From positions 248,001-312,000 of the forward strand of contig JANSXE010000003.1 of NCBI GenBank assembly GCA_024743195.1: DNA of 64,000 nt. The letters are read 5' to 3'. The notes under the pieces were generated by a model that saw only the letters and a program-made list of their open reading frames with translations, was not told where the DNA came from and searched no databases. Positions 17,151 to 28,109 of this stretch are shown here, piece after piece. How positions within the stretch are numbered: the stretch's first letter is position 1; the number at the start of each line of letters is the position of its first letter. The stretch is from Alphaproteobacteria bacterium (GTDB taxonomy: Bacteria; Pseudomonadota; Alphaproteobacteria; UBA8366; Aestuariispiraceae). The position numbers and the translations under genes are program-made.

Positions 17151-18680
17151 TCAACCGCTTGGCAACAAGGCCTCCGGCAGGAAGTCCCTGAAAACGCCTG
17201 ATTGCACGAGGTCGGTGATGGCGGCGAGATCCGGGGCCCAGAACCTGTCGCGCTCATAGCCCGGAACGCGCGCGCGGATCAGCGTCATCGCGCGCTGCAG
17301 CGCCGGCGAGGTCTCGAGCGGCCGGTGAAAGTCTATCGCCTGGGCGGCGGCCAGCAGCTCCACCGCCGCGACGCCGGCGACGTTCTCCGCGATGTCGGTC
17401 AGCCGCCGCGCGGCGAAGGTCGCCATCGATACGTGATCCTCCTGATTGGCGGAGGTGGGCAGGCTGTCGACGCTCGCCGGGTGGGCCAGCGTCTTGTTCT
17501 CGCTGGCGAGCGCGGCCGCCGTCACCTGCGCGATCATGAAGCCGGAATTCACGCCGCCGTCCTCGACCAGGAAGGCGGGCAGGCCGCTCAGGCCCGGGTC
17601 CATCAGCAGCGCGATGCGCCGCTCGCTGAGCGCGCCGACCTCGCTCAGCGCGATCGCCAGCACGTCGGCGGAGAGCGCCACCGGCTCCGCATGGAAATTG
17701 CCGCCGGAGAGCACCTCGCCCGTCTCCGCGAAGACCAGCGGATTGTCGGAGACGGCCGCCGCCTCGGTCGCGAAGGTCCGCGCGGCGAAGCGGATATGGT
17801 CGAGGCAGGCGCCCATCACCTGCGGCTGACAGCGCAGGGAGTAGGGGTCCTGCACCCGGTCGCAGGTCAGATGGCTCTCCCGGATGCGGCTTCCCGCGAG
17901 CAGGGCGCGGTAGAGCGTCGCCATGTCGGCCTGACCGGCGTGGCCGCGGATCGCCTGGATGCGGGGGTCGAAGGGGGAGTCGGAGCCCTTGGCCGCATCG
18001 ACCGACAAGGCGCCGGCGACCGCGGCGGCGGCGAAGGCGTCTTCCGCCGCGAACAGGCCCTTGAGCGCCAGGGCGGTCGACACCTGGGTTCCGTTCAGCA
18101 GCGCGAGCCCCTCCTTCGGCCCGAGCGCCAGCGGCGCGAGCTCGGCCGCGCGCAGCCCCTCGGCGGCGTCCATTTCCCGCCCGCCGCGGCGCACCCGCCC
18201 GACGCCGATCAGCGCGCAGGCGAGATGCGCCAGCGGCGCCAAATCGCCCGACGCGCCGACCGAGCCCTTGGCCGGGATCACCGGATAGGTCTCGGTCTCG
18301 ATCAGACGGACCAGCGCCCCGATCGTCTCCCACGCCACGCCGGAGCAGCCGCGGGCCAGCGAGGCGGCTTTCAGGGCCAGCACCAGCCGCACCGTTTCGT
18401 CGTCCAGAGGCGCGCCCGTTCCGACGGCGTGACTTTTCACCAGATTGTTTTGCAAATCCAGCAGCTTGTCGCGCGGAATTGAGGTGCGGGCCAGGCGCCC
18501 GAACCCAGTGTTCACGCCATAGACCGTGCGGTCTTCCTCGACGATGGCGGCGATTGTGGCGCGCGCGGCGTCGACCGAGGGTTTGCAGGACGGGTCGAGC
18601 GCGACCGGCGCGCCGGCGGCGACGGCCCGCCAGTCGGCGAGCGTCAGGGCGGGCGTGAGGGGACGCGGGGCGTCAGGCAT
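17151..18680 (-). CDS. hutH: Histidine ammonia-lyase
   Basis: This 509-residue cytosolic enzyme opens histidine degradation by making urocanate and ammonia. The autocatalytic MIO prosthetic group forms from Ala-Ser-Gly at residues 143-145 in [14 protein letters not shown]. Other marks are YGVNTGFG near residue 54, the NGTQ segment of the active site, and [14 protein letters not shown]. Length is normal. It is the last gene of hutC-hutU-hutH on this strand, separated from hutU by a 200-base repeat-bearing gap, and probably controlled by HutC. Confidence 0.97.
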   Translation of the reverse strand: MPDAPRPLTPALTLADWRAVAAGAPVALDPSCKPSVDAARATIAAIVEEDRTVYGVNTGFGRLARTSIPRDKLLDLQNNLVKSHAVGTGAPLDDETVRLVLALKAASLARGCSGVAWETIGALVRLIETETYPVIPAKGSVGASGDLAPLAHLACALIGVGRVRRGGREMDAAEGLRAAELAPLALGPKEGLALLNGTQVSTALALKGLFAAEDAFAAAAVAGALSVDAAKGSDSPFDPRIQAIRGHAGQADMATLYRALLAGSRIRESHLTCDRVQDPYSLRCQPQVMGACLDHIRFAARTFATEAAAVSDNPLVFAETGEVLSGGNFHAEPVALSADVLAIALSEVGALSERRIALLMDPGLSGLPAFLVEDGGVNSGFMIAQVTAAALASENKTLAHPASVDSLPTSANQEDHVSMATFAARRLTDIAENVAGVAAVELLAAAQAIDFHRPLETSPALQRAMTLIRARVPGYERDRFWAPDLAAITDLVQSGVFRDFLPEALLPSG

Positions 18681-18715
18681 GGCTCTGGCTTCTCATAGGA
18701 TAGGGGGCGTGGAGC

Positions 18716-18835
18716 GAACCCTCTCCCCAGGGGAGAGGGCGGCCGCGGAAGCGGCCGGGTGAGGGGCGTAGGCGCCCAGGCGACGAGGCCTTCCGCTCCC
18801 TCACCGCAACCCCTCTCCCCGGGGGAAAGGGGCTC
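18716..18835. repeat. Composite palindromic element between hutU and hutH
   Basis: This contains CCCTCTCCCC (18719-18728) and its exact complement GGGGAGAGGG (18730-18739), then CGGCCGC-GGAA-GCGGCCG (18740-18757), a hairpin with a GGAA tetraloop. A second, inverted copy of the first unit lies at 18811-18832, and GGGTGAGGG (18757-18765) pairs with CCCTCACC (18798-18805). The whole is an imperfect long palindrome of the mobile extragenic type. It lies inside the hut transcript and could process or weaken it. Confidence 0.7.
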
Positions 18836-18880
18836 GGCGCGCCTAGCGACTGGATCAGCGAACCCGCCGCGCTCATCGCC

Positions 18881-20587
18881 TCACCCCTCCAGCATCGGCA
18901 GGTCGAGCCCCTGGCGGCGCGCGCAGTCGGCCGCCTCCTCATAGCCCGCGTCGGCGTGGCGCATGACGCCGGTCGCCGGGTCGTTCCACAGCACGCGGGC
19001 GAGGCGGCGGTCGGCGTCCTCCGTTCCGTCGCAGACGACGACCATGCCGCTGTGCTGGGAATAGCCCATGCCCACGCCGCCGCCATGATGCAGCGACACC
19101 CAGGTCGCGCCCGAGGCGGTGTTGAGCAGCGCGTTCAAGAGCGGCCAGTCGCTGACCGCGTCGGAGCCGTCGGCCATCGCCTCGGTCTCTCGGTTGGGGG
19201 AGGCGACGGAGCCGCTGTCCAGATGGTCGCGGCCGATCACCACGGGCGCGCTGAGCGCGCCCGAGCGCACCATCTCGTTGAAGGCGAGGCCGAGCCGGTG
19301 GCGCTGGCCCAGCCCGACCCAGCAGATGCGCGCCGGCAGCCCCTGGAAGGCGATCCGCTCGCGCGCCATGTCGAGCCAGGTGTGGAGGTGCGGATCGTCC
19401 GGGATCAGCGCCTTCACCTTGGCGTCGGTCCGGTAGATGTCCTCCGGATCGCCGGAGAGCGCGGCCCAACGGAACGGCCCCACCCCGCGGCAGAACAGCG
19501 GGCGGATGTAGGCCGGCACGAAGCCGGGGAAGGCGAAGGCGTTCTCCACCCCCTCGTCGAGGGCCATCTGGCGGATGTTGTTGCCGTAGTCGAAGGTCGG
19601 GACGCCCATCTCCTGAAAGGCCAGCATGGCGCGCACATGGGTCGCCATCGAGGCCTTGGCGGCGGCGACGACCGCGTCCGGGTCGCGTTCGCGCGCATGG
19701 TCCCAGTCGTCCAGCGTCCAGCCGACCGGCAGATAGCCGTTCAACGGATCGTGGGCGGACGTCTGGTCGGTGACCAGGTCGGGCCGAACGCCGCGCCGCA
19801 CCAGCTCGGGCAGGACCTCGGCCGCATTGCCGAGCAGGCCGACCGAGACCGCCTCGCGCTTGGCCGTCGCCGCCTCGATGATCGCCAGCGCGTCGTCCAG
19901 CGTGTCGGCCCGGCGGTCGAGATAGCGGGTCTTCAGGCGCATCTCGATCCGGCTCGGCCGGCATTCAACGGCGAGCACGCTGGCCCCCGCCATGGTCCCG
20001 GCCAGCGGCTGCGCGCCGCCCATGCCGCCCAAGCCCGCGGTCAGGATCCACTTGCCGGCGAGGTCGCCGCCATAGTGCCTCCGCCCGGCTTCCTTGAAGG
20101 TCTCGAAAGTGCCCTGGACGATGCCCTGGCTGCCGATATAGATCCAACTGCCGGCGGTCATCTGGCCGTACATCATCAGGCCCTTGGCGTCCAAGTCGTT
20201 GAAATGCGACCAGTCGGCCCAGTGCGGCACGAGGTTGGAGTTGGCGATGAGAACCCGCGGCGCGTCCTTGTGGGTGGGGAAGACGCCGACCGGCTTGCCG
20301 CTCTGCACCAGCAGGGTCTGGTCGTCCTCCAGCCGCTCCAGCACCTCGACGATCCGGTCGTAGCAGGTCCAGTTGCGCGCGGCCCGGCCGATGCCGCCAT
20401 AGACGACGAGTTCCTCCGGCGCCTCGGCCACCTCCGCGTCGAGATTGTTCATCAGCATGCGCAGGGGCGCCTCGGTCAGCCAGCTCTTGCAGCGCAGCTC
20501 GGACCCGCGCGGCGCGGCGATCCGGCGGCTGTTGTCGAGGCGGTCGGCCATGGGGGCGGACGGGCGGGCGGCGTCGGCGAGGGGCAT
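18881..20587 (-). CDS. hutU: Urocanate hydratase
   Basis: This 568-residue NAD-dependent enzyme turns urocanate into imidazolone propionate, the second step of histidine degradation. The NAD-binding [19 protein letters not shown] segment and the C-R-G-V-G-P-F-R-W motif containing the conserved cysteine are intact, as are [14 protein letters not shown] and the C-terminal [15 protein letters not shown]. The ATG at 20587 is chosen for its GAGGAG site seven bases upstream; a TTG at 20602 would overlap the hutC stop. It starts 11 bases after hutC. Confidence 0.97.
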   Translation of the reverse strand: MPLADAARPSAPMADRLDNSRRIAAPRGSELRCKSWLTEAPLRMLMNNLDAEVAEAPEELVVYGGIGRAARNWTCYDRIVEVLERLEDDQTLLVQSGKPVGVFPTHKDAPRVLIANSNLVPHWADWSHFNDLDAKGLMMYGQMTAGSWIYIGSQGIVQGTFETFKEAGRRHYGGDLAGKWILTAGLGGMGGAQPLAGTMAGASVLAVECRPSRIEMRLKTRYLDRRADTLDDALAIIEAATAKREAVSVGLLGNAAEVLPELVRRGVRPDLVTDQTSAHDPLNGYLPVGWTLDDWDHARERDPDAVVAAAKASMATHVRAMLAFQEMGVPTFDYGNNIRQMALDEGVENAFAFPGFVPAYIRPLFCRGVGPFRWAALSGDPEDIYRTDAKVKALIPDDPHLHTWLDMARERIAFQGLPARICWVGLGQRHRLGLAFNEMVRSGALSAPVVIGRDHLDSGSVASPNRETEAMADGSDAVSDWPLLNALLNTASGATWVSLHHGGGVGMGYSQHSGMVVVCDGTEDADRRLARVLWNDPATGVMRHADAGYEEAADCARRQGLDLPMLEG

Positions 20588-20598
20588 CGGATTTCTCC

Positions 20599-21336
20599 TC
20601 AAAGCGGCGGGACGGTCTCGGCGGCGGGGCGGCCGGCCGTCAGGCGATAGCGTGCGGCCGGGTAGGTGAGGCGCGCGAGGCTCGCCACCTGCGTCCCGAC
20701 CCAGGTGCGACGGTCGACGCCGAGGCAGGGCGCGCCGGCGTCGATGCGCAGCAGGTCGGCGGTCGCCGCGTCCGCCGGCGCGGCTTCGACCGCGTGCTCG
20801 ACGGCGGTGGCGGGCGCAACGCGCGTCAGATAAGCGTTCGGGGTCTCGAGCGTGAAGTCGACCGTGGGATAGTCGGGCGCCACGGCCGGGTTCACCAGGC
20901 GGTCCTCCAACTGGACCGGGACCCCGTCCTGCAGATGGACCAGACGGCTGTGGAAGACGGCGGCGCCGGCCGCCAGCCCCATCCGCACCGCCTGCCCGGG
21001 GGCGAGCGACGCCCTTGCGACGGCGAGGATGTCGACGGTGTGGCGGCGGCCGCGCGCGGCGATTTCGTCCGCGATGTTGCGCAATTCCAACAGATCGCTG
21101 GCGGGGGTCGGGTCGGCCACGAAGCTGCCGGCGCCCTGCACCCGGGTGATGGCGCCTTCGTCCGCCAGTTCGCGCAGCGCCCGGTTGACCGTCATGCGGC
21201 TGGCGCCGGTTTCCTTCACCAGAGCGTGCTCTGACGGAATCTGTGCGCCCGGAGGGTAGGTTCCGGCCGCGATGGCCTCCTGCAGGCGGTGTTTCACCTG
21301 CAGATAGAGGGGCCGATGGGATGCGCTGTCAGGCAT
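20599..21336 (-). CDS. hutC: Histidine utilisation repressor (GntR/HutC family)
   Basis: This 245-residue protein has an N-terminal GntR winged helix ([23 protein letters not shown]) and a C-terminal UTRA effector domain that binds urocanate in characterised HutC proteins. The ATG at 21336 has GGAGAG five bases upstream; a GTG two codons earlier is an alternative. It is the first gene of the hutC-hutU-hutH unit. A perfect TTGTATATACAA site lies 20 bases upstream of its start, so it very likely represses its own operon. Confidence 0.95.
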   Translation of the reverse strand: MPDSASHRPLYLQVKHRLQEAIAAGTYPPGAQIPSEHALVKETGASRMTVNRALRELADEGAITRVQGAGSFVADPTPASDLLELRNIADEIAARGRRHTVDILAVARASLAPGQAVRMGLAAGAAVFHSRLVHLQDGVPVQLEDRLVNPAVAPDYPTVDFTLETPNAYLTRVAPATAVEHAVEAAPADAATADLLRIDAGAPCLGVDRRTWVGTQVASLARLTYPAARYRLTAGRPAAETVPPL

Positions 21337-21356
21337 GCTCACTCTCCGCAGTCGAT

Positions 21357-21368
21357 TTGTATATACAA
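21357..21368. promoter_or_regulatory. HutC operator
   Basis: TTGTATATACAA is a perfect 12-base palindrome matching the known HutC site pattern (TGTATATACA core). It lies between hutC on the minus strand and the fumarylacetoacetase-family gene on the plus strand, in an AT-rich spot consistent with a promoter. Repression relieved by urocanate is expected for hutCUH; an effect on the divergent gene is possible. Confidence 0.88.
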
Positions 21369-21513
21369 TTTTTGTCGACCCGACTCAACAGCTCGTGGGC
21401 GATCCTCGACGCGACTTCGACGTTGCGCCGTCGCTTAACGCCGCTACCATCGGACTGTCGCAGCGACCGCGGCGGCGCAGCGCCGCCGTCGCAACAAGGC
21501 AGGGGGATCCGCC

Positions 21514-22359
21514 ATGAAATTCGTGCGCTACGGTCAGATCGGCGCCGAGAAACCGGGCTTCGTCGACGGCGATGGGCGGCTGCGCGACCTGTCGGCGGTG
21601 TTGCCGGACCTGACGGGAGACGCGCTCGATCCGCAGGCGCTCGCCGATCTTGCGGCTCGGGACGCCTCGGCCTTTCCGGAAGTGGAGGGCAAGCCGCGCC
21701 TGGGCGCGCCCGTGGGCGGCGTCGGTAAATTCATCGGCATCGGACTGAACTACACGGATCATGCGGAGGAGGTCGGCGCGTCGGTTCCGAAGGAGCCGGT
21801 GGTCTTCATGAAGGCGACCAGTTCGATCTGCGGCCCGCGGGACGAAATCGTACTGCCGCGCGACTCCGAGGCGACGGATTGGGAGGTGGAACTCGCCGTC
21901 GTGATCGGCCGCAAGGCGAAATACGTCGCGGCGTCGGACGCGCTAGACTGCGTCGCCGGCTACACGATCTGCATCGACGTGTCGGAGCGCAGCTATCAGA
22001 ACGAGCGCGGCGGCCAGTGGACCAAGGGCAAGAGCTGCGACAGTTTCGGGCCGCTCGGCCCCTGGCTGGTTCCCGCCGGCAAAGTGAGAGACCCGCAGCA
22101 GCTCGGCCTCTGGCTCGAGGTCGACGGCGACCGGAAACAGTTCGGCTCGACCGAATTGATGATCTTCCCGGTGGCCGAGATCATCGCCTATCTCTCCACC
22201 TTCTTCACGCTGCATCCGGGCGACGTGATCGTGACCGGCACGCCGGCCGGCGTCGGACACGGCATGTCGCCGCGCCAGTATCTGCGCCCCGGCAACAAGG
22301 TCGAATGCGGGATCGACGGGCTGGGCGAGCAGCAACACTTCGTCACGGCCGACGGGTAG
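21514..22359 (+). CDS. Fumarylacetoacetate hydrolase-family protein
   Basis: The protein has 281 residues. An N-terminal cap is followed by the FAH catalytic domain: GKFIGIGLNYTDHAEE with the His, VVFMKATSSICGP, the metal-binding Glu residues in DWEVELAVVIG, DVSERSYQNERGGQWTKGKSCDSFGPLGPWLV, and VTGTPAGVGHGMSP. The family cleaves C-C bonds or decarboxylates beta-diketo acids. The length and the KGKSCDSF segment are like 2,4-diketo-3-deoxy-L-fuconate hydrolase-type and related members. It starts 177 bases from hutC with an AGGGGG ribosome site. No classical hut step uses such an enzyme, so the exact role is open. Confidence 0.88.
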   Translation: MKFVRYGQIGAEKPGFVDGDGRLRDLSAVLPDLTGDALDPQALADLAARDASAFPEVEGKPRLGAPVGGVGKFIGIGLNYTDHAEEVGASVPKEPVVFMKATSSICGPRDEIVLPRDSEATDWEVELAVVIGRKAKYVAASDALDCVAGYTICIDVSERSYQNERGGQWTKGKSCDSFGPLGPWLVPAGKVRDPQQLGLWLEVDGDRKQFGSTELMIFPVAEIIAYLSTFFTLHPGDVIVTGTPAGVGHGMSPRQYLRPGNKVECGIDGLGEQQHFVTADG

Positions 22360-22396
22360 ACGCCGCGTCCGGCCGCGTTGCGCCGGGGCCGCGCGC

Positions 22397-23659
22397 CTAC
22401 CAGCCGCGGGGATTGCCCTCTTGGAGGAGGGCGTCGGCAAGGATTCCGCCGCCCTCGTCGATCAGGTTGAAGACGCCGCCGTAGGATTCCCGCAGAAAGG
22501 CGCAGCGCCAGTTGCCGGGATCGGGCGCCTCCACCTTCCAGCACCGGCGTCCGTCCTGCAGCACGTTCCAGCGGCCTTCCTCCGGCCCGACTTTGAAGCT
22601 GCCGTCGGGGCGGTAGTAGGTGGTCACGGGGTCGCCGCCGCCGCCGGCGATGCGCTCTTCCGTATGGCCGGCCGTGACCCGCAGCGCCATTTCGGGCGCC
22701 AGCACGTCGGCGACCCTTGCGACGAACAGGCCTTGGGGGTTCCCGGGCTCGAAACTCACCGTGGCGCGCAGCGCGCCCGTGGGCCGTCCGTCGACCGCAT
22801 CCATCATCGCGTAGACGCCGTCCCCCTGGTCGACGAGGGCGCTGCACCGCCAGCCGGCGCGCGGGGCGATTTCCACGCAATAGGTCCCGTCCGCCGCGAC
22901 GCGCCACGTGCCGGTGTCGATCTGTTGCGAGCCCTCGGCCCGCCCGGACAGCAGCCGGTCCGGGGCGTGGTAGGCGTAGTAGGGGGGGCGGCCGTCGAGC
23001 GGCCGGATCACCAGCGTCGAATCCTCCAGCAGGCGGGTGACCGCCAGGCGGTCGAGCAGATCATAGGTCGGCAGGGCGGGTTTCAGATCGATCGTCGCCA
23101 TGCGCCGCGACGGGTAGAGACGCAGCGCGGCGCGCTGGGCCGGGTCTTCGGTCGGGATGGCGTGCGCCTGGTCCGGCGCGTCGGCTTCCCAGCCGTCCAG
23201 CGCGGTCGCAAGCGCCGTCTCGGTGTTCGCGCGGGCGTCCGTCCAGCTCGGCCGCAGGGCGTCGGCCAGCATCTCAACCGCATCGGTCAGGGCGAGACGG
23301 TTGATCGTGGCGTTGTCGCTGATTTCCATGGCGAGCCGCGCGATCTTCGCGGCGCCGTCATGGTCGAAGCCGAGCTGGATCGTCTGCCGTCCGACGGTGG
23401 TGGGGCGTTCGAGCCGGTAGACGACGCCGTGCGCGCCGCGCGTCTCGTCCTGGAAGACGAAGCCCAGGTCGAACTCCAGCCGGTTGACCGCAACTGGCCG
23501 GCGGGGCGCGTCCGCCGCGGCGCCGTCCGACAGGTCGGGGGCGATCACGAGGCGCGCGTCCTGCGCAACGGAGGGAGCGGCGCCGAGCGCGGCCGCAAAT
23601 CCGATGAGCGCCGCTGCGGCGAGCCCGCCGAGCGATCCGGTCGGCCCGGATAGCGTCAT
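22397..23659 (-). CDS. Exported protein of unknown function with duplicated C-terminal unit
   Basis: The protein has 420 residues and begins with a probable signal peptide (cut near SVAQD, about residue 33). Residues of about 50-220 form a mixed region with no recognised motif. The last 190 or so residues hold two similar units. Each has a (T/R)W-x-V-x-x-DG element, a Cys-containing strand (GTYCVEIAP / RRCWKVEAP), a second WRC strand (GWRCSALVD / NWRCAFLRE) and a GNPxG ending. The paired cysteines suggest disulphides in the periplasm. I do not recognise the family; the units recall small beta-rich domains of the DUF995 kind. Confidence 0.8.
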   Translation of the reverse strand: MTLSGPTGSLGGLAAAALIGFAAALGAAPSVAQDARLVIAPDLSDGAAADAPRRPVAVNRLEFDLGFVFQDETRGAHGVVYRLERPTTVGRQTIQLGFDHDGAAKIARLAMEISDNATINRLALTDAVEMLADALRPSWTDARANTETALATALDGWEADAPDQAHAIPTEDPAQRAALRLYPSRRMATIDLKPALPTYDLLDRLAVTRLLEDSTLVIRPLDGRPPYYAYHAPDRLLSGRAEGSQQIDTGTWRVAADGTYCVEIAPRAGWRCSALVDQGDGVYAMMDAVDGRPTGALRATVSFEPGNPQGLFVARVADVLAPEMALRVTAGHTEERIAGGGGDPVTTYYRPDGSFKVGPEEGRWNVLQDGRRCWKVEAPDPGNWRCAFLRESYGGVFNLIDEGGGILADALLQEGNPRGW

Positions 23660-23772
23660 TCCGAAACGTCCTCGATCCAGTGGCCGAACCCCCTCGGCCG
23701 GGCCGGACCCTTCCCCATGGCGCCCACTCTAGTGCGCCGCGCCGCGCCGGGACAAGGAGTGTCTGCGTCGGA

Positions 23773-24936
23773 TCAATAAGATCGTGGGATGTCCAAGACA
23801 TGTTGCGCGATATAGGCGAGCACCATGTTCGTCGAGATCGGGGCCGTCTGGAACAGGCGCGTCTCGCGCCATTTCCGTTCGACGTCGTACTCGCGTGCGA
23901 AGGCGAAGCCGCCGAAGGTCTGGAAGCAGGCCTCGCCCGCCGCCCAGGCCGCTTCGGAGGTCAACAGCTTGGCCATGTTGGCCTCCGCCCCGCAGGTTTG
24001 GCCGGCGTCGAACAGCGCGGCCGCCTTGCGCGCCATCAGGTCCGCCGCCTCCGTCTGGGCGCAGGCGCGGGCGAGCGGAAACTGGATCCCCTGATTGGCG
24101 CCGATCGGACGATCGAAGACGGTGCGCTCGCGCGCATAGGCCGATGCGGTCTCCAGGAACCAGCGGGCGTCGCCGACCGCTTCGGCGGAGAGCAGGATGC
24201 GCTCCGCGTTCATGCCGTCCAGCACGTAGCGAAAGCCCTTGCCTTCCTCGCCCACGAGACTGTCCGCCGGGATCACGAGGTCGTCGAAGAACACTTCGGT
24301 CGCGCTGTGATTGATCATCGCGGGCAGGGGGCGGATCTCCAGTCCCCGGCCGCGCGCCGCGCGCAGATCGATCAGGAAGAGCGAGAGGCCGTCGCCCCGC
24401 TTCGCGCAGTCTTCGAGCGGCGTCGTGCGCGCCAGCAGCAGCATCAGGTCGGACTGCAACGCGCGGCTGGTCCAGACCTTCTGGCCGGTGACGCGATAGC
24501 TCGCTCCGTCGCGCACGGCGCGGGTCGTCAGGCGCGTCGTGTCCGAGCCCGTGGTCGGCTCCGTCACCCCGAAGGCCTGCAGCGCGAGGGCGCCGGCGGC
24601 GAGCTCCGGCAGCCAGCGCGCCTTCTGCGCCGCCGAGCCGTGCCGCAGCAGCGCCCCCATGATGTACATCTGCGCGTGGCAGGCCCCGGCGTTCCCGCCG
24701 CAGGCGTGGATCGTCTCCAGAACGACGGCGGCGGCGCGCAGCGGCAGGCCGGCGCCGCCATACTCTTCCGGAATCAGGGCGGCCAGCCAGCCGCCGTCGG
24801 TGAGCGCCGCGACGAATTCCGCCGGATAGGCCTGGGCTGCGTCCTTCTCGCGCCAATAGGAGCCTGGGAAATCGGCGCAGACGCGCGCCACCGCTTCGCG
24901 GATGTCCGGCCAGTCCCGGTCGAGGGCCATGTCCAT
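23773..24936 (-). CDS. Acyl-CoA dehydrogenase
   Basis: This is a 387-residue FAD flavoenzyme. Landmarks are EEYGGAGLPL, GVTEPTTGSDTTRL for FAD and substrate contact, KVWTSRALQSD, ERTVFDRPIGANQGIQFPLA, and FGGFAFAREYDVERKWRE at the C terminus. The usual catalytic Glu segment (WEGT) is replaced by a FQTAPIS stretch, so the base may be elsewhere, as in isovaleryl- or glutaryl-type relatives. The start at 24936 follows the hydratase stop by seven bases. It ends a minus-strand run with two TRAP transporters and an enoyl-CoA hydratase, suggesting degradation of an imported acid. The substrate is unknown. Confidence 0.85.
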   Translation of the reverse strand: MDMALDRDWPDIREAVARVCADFPGSYWREKDAAQAYPAEFVAALTDGGWLAALIPEEYGGAGLPLRAAAVVLETIHACGGNAGACHAQMYIMGALLRHGSAAQKARWLPELAAGALALQAFGVTEPTTGSDTTRLTTRAVRDGASYRVTGQKVWTSRALQSDLMLLLARTTPLEDCAKRGDGLSLFLIDLRAARGRGLEIRPLPAMINHSATEVFFDDLVIPADSLVGEEGKGFRYVLDGMNAERILLSAEAVGDARWFLETASAYARERTVFDRPIGANQGIQFPLARACAQTEAADLMARKAAALFDAGQTCGAEANMAKLLTSEAAWAAGEACFQTFGGFAFAREYDVERKWRETRLFQTAPISTNMVLAYIAQHVLDIPRSY

Positions 24937-24943
24937 GGGCGGG

Positions 24944-25750
<807 letters not shown>

Positions 25751-25781
25751 GGCGGCATCTCGCCCGATCGGGCGCGATTCG

Positions 25782-28022
25782 TCAATCGGGCCCGCGGGCG
25801 ACGCTCGGGGCGGGGGCTTTCGGCTTCACCACGCGTTGGAGGAAGAAGGCGCCGGCCGCGACGCCGAGTCCGATCAGATCGGTGACCAGCCCGCCTTCGA
25901 TCATGAAGAGCGCGGCCGCGGCGAGCGCGACCTGCAGGTACCATTTCGCCGGCCCGCCCAGGAACCAGCCCTGCACCCCGGACGAAAGCAGGAAGACGCC
26001 GGCGACGGCCGTGGCGCCCGCCCGTGCGATCTCCAGCGTGTCGCCGTCCATCAGGAGGGCGGAGTTGTAGAAGAACATGAAGGGCACGATGAAGGCCGCA
26101 ATGCCGATCTTGAAGGAGGCGACCGAGGTTTCCATCGCGTTCGATCCGGAAATCCCGGCCGCCGCGTAGGAGGCGAGCGCCACCGGCGGCGTGATCGCGG
26201 AGACGACGGCGAAATAGAAGACGAAGAAATGCGCCGTCAGCATCGGGATTCCGAGCTCCACCAGGCCCGGCGCCACGACCGAGGCCGCCACCGCATAGGC
26301 CGCCGTCGTCGGCATGCCCATGCCCAGCAGGATCGCGATGCACATGGCGAAGACCAGCGCGAGGAGCTGCGAGGCCTCCGCCAGCCCCAGCAGGAGGTTG
26401 GAGAAGCGCGCGCCCACGCCGGTCAGCGAGATGACGCCGACGATGACGCCGGCGCAGGCGCAGACGGCGATGATCTGGATCGACATGGAGCCGGCGAGCT
26501 CGAACGCCTTGCCGATCGCCTTCGGCCCCATGCGATAGGGCGTGAGCCAACTCACCACCGCGGCGGAGACGGTCGCCAGCGTGCCGGCCCGGATCACCGA
26601 ATAGCCCATGAACAGCGCGACGATCAGGATCACGATGGGCAGGAAGAGGAAGACCTGCTTCGCCATCTCCGCCAGACGCGGAAGTTCGTCGTCGCGCATG
26701 CCGCGCATGCCGAGCTTGGCGGCCTCGAAATCGACCATGAAGTAGATCGAAACGAAATAGAGGATCGCTGGGATGATCGCGGCGATGGCGATCTCGGTGT
26801 AGGGGATGCCGGTGATCTCGGCCATGATGAAGGCGCCGGCGCCCATGATCGGCGGCATGATCTGTCCGCCGGTGGAGGCCGCGGCCTCGATCGCGCCCGC
26901 GGTGCGCGGCCGGTAGCCGACCTTCTTCATCAGCGGGATGGTCAGCGAGCCGGTCGCGACCACGTTGCCGGCCGATGTGCCGTTGATCATGCCCATCAGG
27001 CCGGAGGCGAAGATCGCCACCTTGGCCGGCCCGCCGCGCGCGCGGCCCGCCAGCGCGAAGGCGAAATTGACGAAATAGTCGCCCACCTTCGAGGCCTGCA
27101 GGAAGGCGGCGAAGATGATGAAGAGGATGATGTAGGTCGAGGAGACCGCCGTCGTCGGCCCCAGGATGCCGGCGTCGGTGTAGACTTGGCTGAAGAAGCG
27201 CTGCCAGGTGATCGCAGGCGACTGCAGGAAGCCCGGCAGATGCTGCCCCACGAAGACGTAGATCAGGAAAATCGTCGCGATCACGACGAGGGCGAGGCCC
27301 GCGACCCGGCGCGTCAACTCCATGATAAGCAAGGCGCCGGCGACTGCGGCCAGCGAAATCCCGATCGGGGCGAAAGGCGTGCCGGTCGAATTGCGCATCA
27401 GCGTGCCGTAGATCGTGATCAGATAGACTGCGACCGACAGCCCGCAGACCGCCAGCACCAGATCCGGGATCGAAAGCGCCGCGCGCGGCGTCCGATGCAC
27501 CCAGGAGGTCAGGATCGACCCGGCGGTCGCCGCGACCAGCGGGACGCCGAACCACCATGTCTCGTTGAACTTGATGCGCGCGTCGATGCCGTTCCAGGCG
27601 ACGCCGCCGGCAATCTCGAAGGCGAAGGAGATCGCGGCGCCCAGCGAAACCAGGGCCGGGACCATGAGGGCCCAGCCGAGCAGCGTGAGGACCCGGTTGG
27701 CGCGTTCCCGCTCCTCCAGGAACCCGGCGCCGGCGTACCACAGGAAGCCGAGCGCCAGCGCTCCCGCGATATGCACGATCCGGAAGTTCCAGGTCTCCAG
27801 CGGAAAATCGGGCAGGAAGGCCGGATCGACCAGCCCGCCCGTGAGCGCCGACAGGCCAAGCCCGTTGAGGGCCGCCATATGGAAGGCGGCGTAGACCCCG
27901 GCCGCGACCGTGATCGCCGTCAGCATCCGGCCGGTGAACAGGCGCCGGTTCGCCTCCACGGGCGTCTCGTCGACGCCGTGCGCGATCATATGGTCGTCGG
28001 CGCCGCGCTTTTCTGCGGACAT
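25782..28022 (-). CDS. TRAP transporter fused permease (TAXI type, DctQ-DctM fusion)
   Basis: This 746-residue inner-membrane protein is made almost wholly of hydrophobic helices. The N-terminal third corresponds to the small DctQ-like domain. The rest is the DctM-like domain with GTSAGNVVATGSLTIPLMKKVGY, GGQIMPPIMGAGAFIM and GMGMPTTAAYAVAAS, the conserved membrane loops of TRAP large subunits. Fused permeases are the rule for TAXI-type TRAP systems, matching the upstream TAXI binding protein. Transport is probably driven by an ion gradient. The gap to the binding-protein gene (150 bases) holds a strong stem-loop. Confidence 0.93.
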   Translation of the reverse strand: MSAEKRGADDHMIAHGVDETPVEANRRLFTGRMLTAITVAAGVYAAFHMAALNGLGLSALTGGLVDPAFLPDFPLETWNFRIVHIAGALALGFLWYAGAGFLEERERANRVLTLLGWALMVPALVSLGAAISFAFEIAGGVAWNGIDARIKFNETWWFGVPLVAATAGSILTSWVHRTPRAALSIPDLVLAVCGLSVAVYLITIYGTLMRNSTGTPFAPIGISLAAVAGALLIMELTRRVAGLALVVIATIFLIYVFVGQHLPGFLQSPAITWQRFFSQVYTDAGILGPTTAVSSTYIILFIIFAAFLQASKVGDYFVNFAFALAGRARGGPAKVAIFASGLMGMINGTSAGNVVATGSLTIPLMKKVGYRPRTAGAIEAAASTGGQIMPPIMGAGAFIMAEITGIPYTEIAIAAIIPAILYFVSIYFMVDFEAAKLGMRGMRDDELPRLAEMAKQVFLFLPIVILIVALFMGYSVIRAGTLATVSAAVVSWLTPYRMGPKAIGKAFELAGSMSIQIIAVCACAGVIVGVISLTGVGARFSNLLLGLAEASQLLALVFAMCIAILLGMGMPTTAAYAVAASVVAPGLVELGIPMLTAHFFVFYFAVVSAITPPVALASYAAAGISGSNAMETSVASFKIGIAAFIVPFMFFYNSALLMDGDTLEIARAGATAVAGVFLLSSGVQGWFLGGPAKWYLQVALAAAALFMIEGGLVTDLIGLGVAAGAFFLQRVVKPKAPAPSVARGPD

Positions 28023-28109
28023 GCCCCCAGTCTCCCCTGAAGCCCCGACATCCTGGCGGAGCGCCGGCCCGGCCGTCTCTTCAGCGGACGGCTTGCGTCG
28101 GGGCCGAAG

